Origin: Amoebidium appalachense
Taxonomy: Eukaryota > Ichthyosporea
DNA: 64,000 nt
Direction: 5' to 3'
NCBI GenBank assembly: GCA_963693365.1
Contig: CAVNZM010000001.1
Coordinates: forward strand, 11,718,001-11,782,000
Position numbers and translations under genes: made by a program. This document shows positions 27,578-40,022 of this stretch, in pieces. Positions within the stretch are counted from its first letter, which is position 1. Each line of letters opens with the position of its first letter. The notes beneath the pieces are model-generated. The model saw only the letters and a list, made by a program, of their open reading frames with translations, had not been told where the DNA came from and made no database searches.

Positions 27578-27733
27578 ATGAGTCAGCCTCAGTACACTAC
27601 ACCCCAGCTTCGTGCCATTATTACGAGCGCAGCTGGGTATGACGGTTGGGTGGAGGAGCTGGCCCGTCTGGCTCGTGACCATGGCCTCTTTGACGGCCCT
27701 AGCTATGGAAACCATGGCCTGAGAGTTCTGTAA
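27578..27733 (+). CDS. Small hypothetical protein, 51 residues
   Basis: ATG at 27578 (context AAACATGA), stop TAA at 27731-27733. It begins MSQPQYTTPQLRAIITSAAG, followed by a helical stretch DGWVEELARLARDHG. No family recognised. The strong promoter layout just upstream is the main support. It may be a first exon of a longer gene, since GT dinucleotides occur near the stop, but no partner exon was found. Confidence 0.4.
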   Translation: MSQPQYTTPQLRAIITSAAGYDGWVEELARLARDHGLFDGPSYGNHGLRVL

Positions 27734-28449
27734 AGCCATGTTATAGCCGGCATTTACCAGAGCCGTAACAAACCCTTCCAACAACAGCAAACATGATTGA
27801 GCAGCTGATGTTATAAACAGCATGTACAGCTTTACAAGGAGGCTCTTCTTCTGAGGGTGGCTACATTTTCTACTAATTTCTCGCCCACTTCGAAAGATGC
27901 TGAGAAAAAAACTGAAAAAACTGAGACAAAAGAAAAGCTGAAAATAGAAAAAACGTTCCCGAAAATGTGACAGGCCCGGCTGGGTCGCCGAGCTTGACCG
28001 GCCCGTGGCTCACGCATCTGTCCTGCCGACAGGCTGGGCGGAGGCGCCGCCGGGCCCATCGACATCTGGCCCGGGCAGCGGGCAGCTGATCACACAGGTC
28101 CAGTGGGAGACCAAATTGAATCCGAGTCACCGGCCACAATTCGGGTCAGCGTCCTGGGCATGGGGTCTTCCCCTTTCAAGTCTTTATGTTTGTGTATGTG
28201 TCCCGGGTCGCTCCCGGCTGGTGTTGTTAAAGAGAGCTGTGCTCATTTCCCCACTAGCGTTGCTGCGGCTAGAACCGTGGGATAAGGCGTAACTAAAAAT
28301 AGTGCCAGTTGGGGTCGATTAGAATCCTGACTTATGAGTGTGCTATACAGTACGATCTGTGTCTAGGCGGAAGACGGTAAGCTCCCCTGAGGCAGTGCCT
28401 CGCCGGGAGTGAAACGGGATAAAATAAAAAAAATAAAGCACGCCGGAGT
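27734..28449. other. Intergenic
   Basis: An A-rich stretch (27900-27960, CTGAGAAAAAAACTGAAAAA type) is followed by GC-rich sequence. No convincing frame. Confidence 0.3.
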
Positions 28450-31400
28450 TCAGTCCACCATACGCTTGCACCGTGCTTCTGCTGCTACTGTTGCCCGTAG
28501 CCAAAGGAGTTGTTGCCGTTTCCTTTGGAGTTGGGACCTGTATAGTTGTAGTTGCTCCCGCATCATGGTTGCCTCCCACTCCTCCCACTGCCTCCCCAGG
28601 TTGTCTGAGACAGGTGGGCTGCTGGGGGGTAGGGGTGCTGCTGCAGGGTGGGTGACCCGTGCCGTGCCTGCTGGCCAGGGCTGCACTCTGCTGCTGTGGG
28701 CCGCTGCGGCTGCGTGGGTGTGGTCTGTGTGGCCCTGGCAGCCTGGGTCTGCAGGCTGGGTGGCCCCTGCTTTGGCTGCCTGTTTGGGCTGCCTGCTGGG
28801 GCTGCATGTTGTAGTACGTAGTATCTACATTAGGTAAGATTTTTTCAGTTTGTGTTATAGCTCATGTACTTAGTTAATAGCTACACTCCTTGTACGAAAA
28901 GAGTGGCATCAATCTCCGATATGCTTGTATACTTGTAATCGTGAATGTATCGGCTTTAATCGTGTGTTGCAATATCGATTAGAATATTAATATGTGTGTA
29001 CACGGATCCACCCACTCAGGGAGAGACGTGTACATGTTCGTGTGTACATAAATATCTCTAGTTATAGTTATACTATTACTATCTTGTTTGTTGATCTGTG
29101 CTCTCTTTTCATTTCTCTTTCTCCTTCTTTATTTTCTTTTCTTTCTCTCCTTGTTTTCATGTGTATAATTGTATTTCTTTTCTACTAATGTATGTTAGTT
29201 AGATTTGTGTTACTTAATATGTGTTGATTGGACGGTCACGGTAACACACTTAGGCTACACTTGGGTTGACATGTGTGATCAGACTTTATTAGTTTACTTT
29301 AGTATTCATGTGTTGCCGTGCTTTAACCAATCATCAAGGTTAAGTGTGGTGTGTCTGAGTCTTTGCAGTGTGTCATAGGTTAGAACTTTCCCTCACTTCC
29401 TCGATAATGACACGAGTTGACCTTCGCTAGTGTCTGTGCCCTATCGTGTACATATCCGTGTACCGGATCTCTCTGAAAGTAATTAGTTCTTAGTGATTGG
29501 TTTCTTTTAGAGACAGATCTGATTTCCGACTGGTCGGAAATCACGGATAGGTTTGACTTAAGGAAATTTCGAGTATATATACGAGATCGAAATAAATTTA
29601 GTTCAGTTGTGTCCAAACATCATTGTGTACACTGCTCCGATCATTCCTGTTTCCCTTGTTCCTTGTTCCCGTGTGTTTGTGGTGTTTTTACACTGCACCA
29701 CTGTGTCTCTGCTTCCCTGTCCTTGCCCCGGACACTTATATAATTTTTCACTGCAGCCTGCGGCTGCTGCTGCTGGATTGGTGGCTCCTGTTGGTGCTGT
29801 CGGCTGGATGGCCCGTGCTGGGCCGGCCGGCCGGGGCTGCAATCTGCTGCTGCATGCAGCTGCTGCAGTGTGGGTGTGGTTTTTTGCTGCTGACCGGGTG
29901 GCCATGGCAGGGCCTGCAGGCTGGGTGGCCCCTGCTGTGGCTGCCGGTGTGGGCTGCCTGCTGGGGCTGCAGCCTGAGGCTGCTGCTGCTGGCTTGGTGG
30001 CTCCTGTTGGTACTGTCGGCTGGAGTGGGCCGTGCTGGGCCGGCCGGCCGGGGCTGCAAACTGCTGCTGCAGGCAGCTGCTGCAGTGTGGGTGGGGTCGG
30101 GTGCTGCTGGTTGGGTGGCCCTGGCAGGTCCTGCAGGCTGGGTGGCCCCTGCTGTGGCTGCCGGTGTGGGCTGCCTGCGGGGGCTGCAGCCTGAGGCTGC
30201 TACTGCTGCTGCTGGCTTGGTGGCTCCTGTTGGTGCTGTCGGCTGCAGCTGGGTGGCCCGTGCTGGGCCGGCCGGCCGGGGCTGCAATCTGCTGCCGCAG
30301 GCAACTGCTGCAGTGTGCCACGTGTGGTCGGTTGCTGCTGGCTGGGTGGCCCCTGCTGTGGCTGCCGGTGTGGGCTGCCTGCTGGGGCTGCAGCCTGAGG
30401 CTGCTGCTGCTGGCTTGGTGGCTCCTGTTGGTACTGTCGGCTGGGTGGCCCGTGCTGGGCCGGCCGGCCGGGGCTGCAATCTGCTGCCGCAGGCAGCTGC
30501 TGCAGTGTGGGTGTGGTCGGTTGCTGCTGGCTGGGTGGCCCTGGCGGGGCCTGCAGGTTGGGTGGCCCCTGCTGTGGCTGCCGGTGTGGGCTGCCTGCTG
30601 GGGCTGCAGCCTGTGGCTGCTGCTGCTGGCTTGGTGGCTCCTGTTTGTGTTGTCGGCTGGGTGGCCCGTGCTGGGCCGGCCGGCTGGGGCTGCAATCTGC
30701 TGCTGCAGGCAACCGCTGCAGTGTGGGTGTGGTCGGTTGCTGCAGGCTGGGTGACCCTGGCAGGGCTTGCAGGCTGGGTGGCCCCTGCTGTGGCTGCCGG
30801 TGTGGGCTGCCTGCTGGGGCTGCAGCCTGCGGCTGCTGCTGCTGGCTGGGTGGCTCCTGTTGGTGCTGTCGGCTGGGTGGCCCGTGCTGGGCCTGCCGGC
30901 CGGAGCTGCACGCCGCTGTTGCAGGCGGCTGCTGCAGTGTGGGTGTGGTCGGTTGTTGCTGGCTGGGTGGCCCTGGCAGGGCCTGCAGGCTGGGTGGCCC
31001 CTGCTGTGGCTGCCGTTGTGGGCTGCCTGCTGGGACTGCAGCCTGAAGCTGCTGCTGCCGGCTGGGTGGTTCCTGCTGGTGCTGTTGGCTGGGTGACCCG
31101 TGCTGGGCCTGCCGGCCGGAGCTGCACGCCGCTGTTGCAGGCGGTTGCTGCAGTGTGGGTGTGGTCGGTTGTTGCTGGCTGGGTGGCCCTGGCAGGGCCT
31201 GCAGGCTGGGTGGCCCCTGCTGTGGCTGCCGTTGTGGGCTGCCTGCTGGGACTGCAGCCTGAAGCTGCTGCTGCCGGCTGGGTGGTTCCTGCTGGTGCTG
31301 TTGGCTGGGTGACCCGTGCTGGGCCTGCCGGCCGGGGCTACACTCCGCTTCTGCAGGCAGCTGCTGCGGTGTGGGTGTGGCCGGTTGCTGCTGGCCGGGT

Positions 31401-31900
31401 GGCCCTGGCAGGGCCTGCAGGCTGGGTGGCCCCTGCTGTGGCTGCCGGTGTGGGTTGCCTGCTGGGGCTGCCAGCTGAGGCTGCTGCTGCTGGCTTGGTG
31501 GCTCCTGTTGGTGCTATCGGCGGGAGGGCCTGTGCTGGGCCGGCCGGCTGGGGCTGCAATCTGCTGCTGCAGGCAGCTGCTGCAGTGTGGGTGTGGTCGG
31601 TTGCTGCTGGCTGGGTGACCCTAGCAGGGCCTGCAGGCTGGGTGGCCCCTGCTGTGGCTGCAGGTGTGGGCTGTCTGCTGGGGCTACAGCCTGAGGCAGC
31701 TGCTGCTGGCTGGGTGGCTCCTGTTGGTGCTGTCGGCTGGGTGGCCCGTGCTGGGCCTGCCGACCGGAGCTGCACGCCGCTGCTGCAGGTAGCTGCTGCA
31801 GTGTGTGTGTGTGAGTGTGCACGTGTGTGCTTCGAATCCACACGTGACGTGTGTACAACGTCATCAGTTGTCACTACACAGTTAAGCATGTGCCGCTCAC
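28450..31900 (-). pseudogene. 216-bp-period repeat, possibly a Pro/Thr/Ala-rich protein gene, interrupted
   Basis: About ten copies of a 216-bp unit. Since 216 is a multiple of 3, several frames are open at once. The minus frame gives 72-residue units (GCSPSRQPTPAATAGATQPA, HTHTAAAACSSRLQP). In the same frame, beyond the LTR insertion, it continues into a non-repetitive end: SDNLGRQWEEWEATMM, a helical QLQRKRQQLLWL, and a stop at 28450. That unique coiled-coil tail is the best sign of a real gene. A CAG-to-TAG nonsense change near 31338 and the LTR break it. It could equally be a non-coding minisatellite. Confidence 0.45.
28807..29750 (+). mobile_element. Solo LTR of a retrotransposon, 944 bp, with 5-bp target duplication
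   Basis: The sequence begins TGTTGTAGTACG and ends TAATTTTTCA, the TG...CA ends of LTRs. It is flanked on both sides by CTGCA (28802-28806 and 29751-29755). Removing it restores the 216-bp repeat unit, GGGGCTGCA then GCCTG. Inside, a TATATATA box (29573-29581) and AATAAA (29591-29596) lie in the right order for an LTR. The AT-rich interior contrasts with the GC-rich surroundings. No internal retrotransposon genes remain. Confidence 0.8.
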
Positions 31901-32410
31901 TCAGAGACACCGATGGGGAAGGCACTGTGTGTGTGTGGGCGGACGAGGGAGGGAACGGAGGCAGCACAGGGGGGGGGGGGGGGGGGGGGGGGGAGGAGGG
32001 GGGAGGGAGTGGGGAGGGAATGAGGTTGATCATGAGCTGGGGGTGGCCCAGTGGGGGTGTCACGGGGGGGGGGGGGGGGGGGGGGGAGGGGGGAAAGGAG
32101 GAAGGAAAGGGGGGAGGGCATCTACCCATGCTGAGGTAGATAGTCTGCATATGCGCATTTTTATTACATCATATTACTAAGATTTCCATAAGTTATAATG
32201 TTGGCACATGGTTGCAACGGTTTTGAATATACATGGATACCGTGTTATGTATCCTGCGCGGCTGGTGGGGATAAATCTCATGATCGGCAAAATGATATTC
32301 TTACCTTTTTTTTTTATTTAAGAGTTTTATAGAAACTTTTCTGTTGCGCACCACAACTTCCCGCCCACAAAAGTTTCTATATTTGGCTAATCGGTGAAAA
32401 AAAAAAAAAA

Positions 32411-32443
<33 letters not shown>

Positions 32444-32576
32444 TTACACAAACCAAGAGTCGACTACACTACTCCAGGTCAGCGCCATGCACATCATTTT
32501 AACTATTTGAATAAAGAAAAAATAGAAATAAAAATCTAAAATATAAAACAAAAATACAAACGAAGAGTGGGCTAGA
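31901..32576. other. Intergenic, G-rich then AT-rich
   Basis: Poly-G blocks (31968-32010, 32064-32090, 32411-32441) flank an AT-rich part. No gene. It marks the 3' side of the oxidase gene. Confidence 0.4.
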
Positions 32577-33774
32577 CTACTCGAGGCCCGCAAGCAATTG
32601 GCAAACTTCAGTCGCACAGCCCCAGCACGCCGTCACACCCGCCCCACCGTGCCCATAATTGTGAACCACATGCACATCACCATCCGCCTCAAAATCCCGA
32701 TCGATCTCCAACCTAATCGGATCTCTCACAGGCCTCAATCCAGACCATGTTGCGGTCACTTCCGCGTCTTGAAAGGCTTTTTTCATCTTTTCACCCTCAA
32801 TCGAACCCGCCATTTCTGCAACACATTCCTTTATTCTTTCAGCCTCCCCAGGCATAACCTCTTCGTTCCAGTTTCCTTCTTGATAGCAGCCGCCACACGT
32901 TGCAAGGTGTTTCCCTCGAGGTATGATGTAGCGAATATCCGGCGCACGCGTGTCGTCACACAAAACATAGTTGAATCCGATTGGCCGCTTCACCTTGAGA
33001 ACAACACCCCTAGAGATGGAAGGGTAAAAAAAATGTAAGTTACATGTAGAACATGGATTATAACTCGATAAGGTACCCAAAAGTGTGGATAGGCAACAGA
33101 GAGGAAGGTTGAAAAAAGACCAACCAGGCATGACTAGGGAAATCCCTATCAGGCCATCCCCCCCCCCCCCCCCCCCCCCAACCCCCAAACACACACACTT
33201 CAAAAATGTCCATTGACACCAGTTCTTCATCCCCCCCCCCCCCCCCCCCCCCCCGAGGCTTCCGTTGGTTTACAAATATATCCCCTACAGAATTGCACGT
33301 CTTTATCCAGACAACATCCCCTTTATCCAAATGACGCGGTGTGCCCGTTTTTGTGTTTGTGATGTAGTATCTTCTCTAGGTACGAGTGTGTCGGTGAGTG
33401 GGTGAGTGAGTGAGCGAGTGAGTGAGTGTGTGTGTGTGTGTGTGTGCGCGCGCGCGCACGTGCGTGCGAACGTATGTGTGTATGTGTATGTGTGTGCGCG
33501 ATGTGTGCATCCAAACCCGCATCATAACCCTATAGAAATTTGTACAAAGTCAAGGAGGCGAAAGCGAGGGGGGGGGGGGGGGGGGGGGGGGGGGATGAGG
33601 AGAGAAAGAAAGAGAAGACGGGTGGGCGGGTGGGAAGAAAGAGAGAACGAGAGATCGGCAGAGGGATTCGAGAGGAAAAATTTCTCAAAGAAAGGAAAGG
33701 AAGAGTGTGCGTGTGTGTTGTACATTTTTGTGTATACACGTGTGTATTTAGTTTATCATTATTATTATTATAAT

Positions 33775-33822
<48 letters not shown>

Positions 33823-33832
33823 GTGTGTGTGT

Positions 33833-33875
<43 letters not shown>

Positions 33876-34330
33876 GGGAGGGAGGATATAGTGCAGTCCT
33901 ACCTTCCAGGCTTTATCAAATCATCACCAAGTAACTTGTTGGCACCGAGGCCAGTACAGTTAACCAACACCCACAAATCCCCCTTCAATACCTCCTTAGC
34001 ATTCACCACCGCAGATTGAAAAGGCGGAGTTAACTCCTTTCCCTCCACGATTGGAATACCGAGTTTATCCAGCTTAGCACGCAGCCATTTCATGTATACG
34101 TCCATGTCTGCTACTGCTGTTTGGTAGACCCATGCGCTGCTGTAGCCTTCTGGCACCCACTTACTCCCCGGTTCCTGGACCTATAATACCCAGAAAAATC
34201 AGCTGTATGGCATTTGTCATTTTTTTCATTGTTACTCTTTTTTATTTATTTGTTTCTATTGATATAATATGATTATTATTAATATTTTCGGCCTACAGCC
34301 CAGAAAAAACAACTCTAGGCCATTTGTCTC

Positions 34331-34361
<31 letters not shown>

Positions 34362-34446
34362 ATTTTTTTTTTTGACGACAAGCAGTGTGAGTGCTACCAT
34401 ATGTTGGGTAATCAGATATCGTAAAATAGCATATTCCCCCCCCATC

Positions 34447-34477
<31 letters not shown>

Positions 34478-34707
34478 AAACCCCATCTATCCTCCCCCCC
34501 CCCCCCCCCCTAAGGGTTAGGGTTTCCCTCCCCCCCCCCCTCCCCCCTCCCCCACCAAAACACCGTGGCACACACCGTGGCACACACACACACAAACACA
34601 CCGGCTCCTCACCAGTCTGCCCTGCACTTTCATGGCCCTCACCCAGGTGCCCGCCCGCTAACTCTCCCTTATCAACTAACACACACATCCCTCCCGATCT
34701 GATGATT

Positions 34708-34758
<51 letters not shown>

Positions 34759-36026
34759 TTCCCCACCTCCCCCCAGCCCCCTCCCCTCCCCTCCCCCGGC
34801 CACAGCTTTCACCTGGCCCACCACCCACCACTAACACCTACGGGAGCCTAGTCGAATTATGATAACTTTACCCTCTTTTTCCCGGGACTCCCCCCCCTCC
34901 CCCCGCCCCACCCTCACCCACCTACCCACAACTTAGGCATACAACCCTCCTGATCCGAAGACTGCCCCCCCCCCCCCCCCCCCCCCCTCCTCCCCCCTCC
35001 CCCCCTCTCCCCCTCCTCCCCCCCCCCCCCCCCCCTCGCTCGCCCCCTCCCAACCCCCCATGTAGCACAGTTTTCTTTTGGCACACAGGTGTACAGAACC
35101 ATACACACCTCGAGCTCAGTGATGTCCTTCCACCATGGCAGATTTTCCTCTGTCTCCTTTGTGTACATCTGCACAGTTGGCATGCAGGTTACCCCCGATT
35201 CCTCGTCCATCGCATGTTCGCGCATGACCTCCAAGGTTTCCCGGCACCAGGGCTCAACCTTATCCTCCGGCTCAATGTGGTAGGGGCACCAGAACCCACC
35301 TGTGATGGATCACGGGTAGGTAGCACATAGAAAATAAGTACTAGTGGCCGTCATGTGCCCTTGGGCGAGCCGATCCTTCTTTTGAGCTCGCTTATTCGTG
35401 AGCTAGTCCGAGATCTAGGTGTGAAAAAGAAAGCTGTAATTAGAAAGATCATCGACAAAAGCGAGAGAGAAGGAGAGCGGTCCTACCAAAAGGGATACAT
35501 GGGCCAGACCACACACGTGAGAAGAGGGAGTGGAAAACTAGAACAAAGATTGTCATGTTCGTGAGCTCATCTCTTGAAGCAGGTAAGGCTGGAGAATAGG
35601 GTGAGGGGGGAAGGGGAAAGGGGGAAGGGGGGGGGGGGGGGGGAGGGGGGAGGTGTGCGAGGGGATCTCGGGCCGGGGGGGGGGGGGGGAGGGGACCAGG
35701 GAGAGAGGGGATTGGAGGTTAGTACATGTGTACCCTTGAAGAGCGCGGCGCAGGCGGGCGGGGCGGGGCAGGGCGGGGCGGCGTGGGGGGGCGGGGGCGG
35801 AGGGGGGAAGGGGGGGGGAGGGGGGGGGGGGGAAAGGACGGGGAAGGGGAGGGTTGCAGGCAGGATTGAGGAAAGGCATACCACAGCCAGCAGAGGTAAC
35901 GCCTGGATAGGTGTCCTTGGTCCATAGCGTCACGCGGTAGCCGGCCTCGCGCAGTCTTATGGCCGTGCTGACGCCCACTATCCCTGCCCCGAGAACAACT
36001 ACGTGCTTTGCTTCTGTTGGGGCCAT
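32577..36026 (-). CDS. D-amino-acid oxidase/D-aspartate oxidase family protein, four exons
   Basis: Exons (minus): 36026-35882, 35299-35109, 34180-33903, 33009-32577. All borders are GT-AG with matching phases, and the total gives 348 residues, the usual family length. FAD enzyme that deaminates D-amino acids to keto acids and H2O2. The N-terminus has the dinucleotide fold VVVLGAGIVGVSTA. Then come TSAGCGGFW, the VLVNCTGLGANKL motif in exon 3, and the substrate-arginine region GLRPVRDPIRLE plus GHGGAGVTACWGCA in exon 4. The C-terminus (AGLE) lacks a peroxisomal PTS1. DAO and DDO cannot be separated safely. Introns hold long C runs on the plus strand. Confidence 0.92.
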
Positions 36027-36991
36027 GTTTGTCTATGAATGTGACCGATTGCATTGGCCGCTCCTTGACCAAGGACACTATAGCACTAGTATTTGCTCGC
36101 ACTGTTGCATACTATAAAAGAGCAATGGTACACGTGTAACTACAAATATGTTTTCGTATGATACCTCTCGAAGCAGGATTGCATCTAAAGTAAGAAGCCA
36201 GCCTGGTTTGTTTCAAAAAGACCTCCCACTCCTGATCAGGTGTTCAAGTTTGTTTGCGTGAAAACGGCTGACGTCAGATCACCTCATATCTGCCATGTAG
36301 TTATGGCAAGTGGCGCGTGAGCACTTTTTGGGAGGTCGGTCATGCTTTCGGAATTGAACTAGGAAAGGCAACACGCAATCGTACGGACTGTTCTGTTTAC
36401 GCCAATCATCTTGCTGCGATGTAACCGTTTGTAGCTGTCGATTGGTCACAAGCTTGTTACTTCGCTCTCCGATTAGGTATGGGCTTATCCAAATCATGCA
36501 GTCTGCGCCTGTGCACAGCACTGATATGCAACTATTGGCCGTTCTCGGGGCTGCAAGACAGCAAGATACCGGTCCGAAAGCAGCTCGGCAACAATAGTAC
36601 GTGATATGGTCTTTATTGAAAATCGATACTAAGTCCCAAAGAGAAGTACAAGCCAGCCGTGTTAAACAAATACACCGCACGGGGAAAGTTGCAGATAGAA
36701 AAATAAATGCTAAATATTAATTTGTGAATTTTAGATGGCTTTTTTGGGGTTTCCCCTTGCGGTGCAAAACAGTTATTAGAGAGCGGGTCCAACCTTCAAG
36801 AACGTGTACGGAATGCACAAAAACAAATATCACCACTACACTGCGAGAAAACGGGCTTCTGAAAGGATTGTGAGAGGTGCAGAAAGAAATAAAGGTGGGG
36901 AGGATGTTTGGACGGGGGAAGGGGGAGGGGTGTGTGTGTGTGTGTTGTGGTGGTGGTGGTGGTGGTGGTGGGGGGGGGGGGGGGGGGGGGG

Positions 36992-37029
<38 letters not shown>

Positions 37030-37065
37030 AAATATAAGATGCCAGCAAAGGAGGTAAACTAACAG

Positions 37066-37106
<41 letters not shown>

Positions 37107-39247
37107 TTCCCCCCCCCCCTTCCCCCTCCTCCTCCTTCCCCCGGCCCTCAAGTGCAGCTAACTACTATTGGACTACTGGAAGCAACAATCACAGTAGATA
37201 CGAGCAGGTGGCCATACCCTATATGCCATTTGTAACACATTACATACTGAAGCTTCAAAGTGGGTGGGCGGGCTATTAGTAAAACAATCGCTGGAGCCAT
37301 AGTACTATATGATCAGTTTATCCCACAATAAAAAATGCCAAACCCCTACCGATGCATCGGAACGAAGAGAGTTAACTGTGAAACGGGTGACCAGCCCAAC
37401 AACTTTTGCACACGGTTGGACGTGCGCAAGAACTTGCTCTGTTGCGTTTGACAGGATGGCTGGTCCTCACAAATATAATTGCTGAATCTCGGGACAACAT
37501 GCACGGCACCTCAAATTGTTGCACCATGTGATGCAAAGAAAGTACACATCTAAAAGCAGAAAGCCTTATAATTGCTGGAAAGCATCTTTGTCTCCTTCCC
37601 CCATCCCCCCCCTCCCCCCTCCCCCCCCCCCTTGGATCCATACCGGAGGTGATGGCAGGTGAAGGGGGTGAGTTATCCTGGAGGCCGAGCTGGGGGGGGG
37701 AGGGGGGGGGAGGAGGAGGGGGAGGGGGGGGGGAGGAGGGGGGAGGGGGGCGGGAGGTGATGGCAGGTGAAGGGGTGACCTATCCGCTGGAAAGGGGGGA
37801 GGGGGGAGAGGGGAGGGAAATTAGGGGGGTTAGGGGGGGAGGGGGGGGGGGGGGGATTAGGGAGACTGTTTATCGGCTTTGATTTTTTCCGTAGACGACA
37901 TTTTGGTGCAGATGGATCAGTGTCTTACTGTAAGAAGAATCTGTAAACTATGTAACTGAGTTTCAATCTATTGCCGCTTTCTGAGATTTGAGGTACCGGT
38001 CTCAAAGGTAATATGTTTTATTGCCTACTTATGGGCCAAGTAAACTAACAGTTATACTAGGTGTCATCATCTGCTTCCAACATCAACAGTGTATTTTGTC
38101 TTACGGTACTGTTTCAATGCCCAGTCCCATGTTTCTGATTGCCACAATACCGACGTATGTATCAAAACACTCAATTGAGTGATGCCGTTTGACCCACAAA
38201 CTAATGCAAAACTTAGTGGATACGCATAAATCTTAAATGTGCAAGTGCTATTTATACGTGGGTGGCCTGTACAAATCCTGTGCAGGCCTTGTGGTGTGTG
38301 CAGCCGCTGACCAACAGTAAACTCACCCACGTGCTGGTCACCGGCCCACATCAACTGCCGAATTCTTGTGCCACTAGCATGCACCCGTAGAAATACTGGC
38401 ATCATTATGAAGTGGGGCATTCTGCAGGCTCCACACTCTCGCTTTCCCTCCCATTCCCCCCCCATCCCCCCCCCCCCCCCCCCCCCTCTCTCACTCACCC
38501 GCCCCCCTCCCTTTCTGGACCATAACACCTGTCACAGGTCTAATGCCCGGCGGTGTGCAGCTTTGCACAATTACAAAGCACAGACTTAGAGTGCCCATCA
38601 AGTTTTTTTTCTGAGCCTAACAACCAGCCTTTGAGGCTCTGAGTCTTTTGGCTTGGGCGGGGTTGGTACGGATGGGAAAATGGGAAAGAGGGGAAGGTAG
38701 GGCACGGGGGGCGAAAAAATGCACAACCACAAAGTGTTTCCGAATGCAAACCCCCCCCCCCTCCCTCCCCCCCCGTCCCCCCTCAACCCATTCTCTCTCT
38801 TCCCCGCTCCCCTCCCCCTCCTGCTCTCTTATCTCTTTTTTCTAGTGAGAACCCCCCCCCCCCCCCCCCCTCTCCCCCCCAATTATTCCCGCCGCGAGAA
38901 AACACACACATCACCACTACCGATAGAAAAAACGTGTTCCTGTCGCGGATTGTGAGATGTGCACGAAAGTTGGGAAGAAGGGGAGCAAGTTTTTTTTTGT
39001 TTCTGTTTTTTTTGTTTTAAATTTTCTTGTTTTTTTTTGGCGGGGCGGGGGGGGGGGGGGGGGGGGGAGGGGGGGGGGGGGGGGGAGGCGGGGAGCGGGG
39101 TGGAGGGGGAGGGGGGAAGGGGAGAGGGGGAAGGGGGGGGGTGGTTAGTTGCCAAAAAAGGAGGCAAACTAGCAGCCCCCCCCCCCCCCCCCCAAAAAAA
39201 AAAAAAAAAAAAAAAAAAGAGGAAGAAAACACCACACACGCACAACT

Positions 39248-39292
<45 letters not shown>

Positions 39293-39370
39293 ACCACCAC
39301 CACCACCACCACCACCCACCCACCCACCCAAAAAAAAAAAAAAAAAAAAAAAAAAAGAAAAAAAAAGGAA

Positions 39371-39403
<33 letters not shown>

Positions 39404-39988
39404 AAAGACACCAGGAGAAAAAAAAGAAAGAAAAGCGAATAAATCCCACAGACACACACCCAATCACTCCCCCCTCCCTCCCCCCCCCCCAACCTCTCCC
39501 CCCACCGGGCCCCAACAACAACAACACTGCAACGACAAGTTTCTGGTGGTACAGCTCGGCAGTAGTGTTGAGGCGAATACTATCAAGCTAGCTGCATTTG
39601 TGTGTATCGTCCAACTTGGTGTCGTTTGTGCTGGCTTCATGTGTGTACGGTGTGCGTGCGCGCGCGCGTTTGTGCATGTGGTTGCGTGTGTGCGTGCTTG
39701 CGGATGTTGCCGTGAGTGCGTGAGTGCGTGAGTGTGCGCGTGTGTGTGGTGTGTGTGTGTGTGCGTGTGCGTGTGTGCGTGTGTGCGTGTGTGTGTGTTT
39801 GCGCTATGTGTATGTACATGTGCTTGTGTTTGTGTGTGTGCGTGTGTATGTGTGACACTGCATGTGCATGTTGCGTGTGTTTGCACATGCACGTGTGTGC
39901 GTGTGAATATGTGAGCGTGGTTGCTGGTGGATTTAATGTTGTTGTTTCTTTCCCTGAGTTTTTTTGCCGCCTAGGGGTGTGTGTGTGT

Positions 39989-40022
<34 letters not shown>

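Noticed and set aside
29623-32139. 838-codon open frame on the plus strand
   Set aside because: It exists because the 216-bp repeat period is divisible by three; it encodes monotonous Leu/Trp/Ala/Cys text and runs into poly-G. Only the minus frame has a unique tail.
33270-33330. Segment reading KGDVVWIKTCNSVGDIF as an extra exon of the oxidase
   Set aside because: It imitates the RGVVLKV start of exon 4 and has an AG before it, but exons 3 and 4 join perfectly without it and it has no counterpart in the family.
34505-34525. TAAGGGTTAGGGTTT as telomere remnant
   Set aside because: Two units only, in low-complexity sequence; similar single units near 40650 and 53990 are not arrays.
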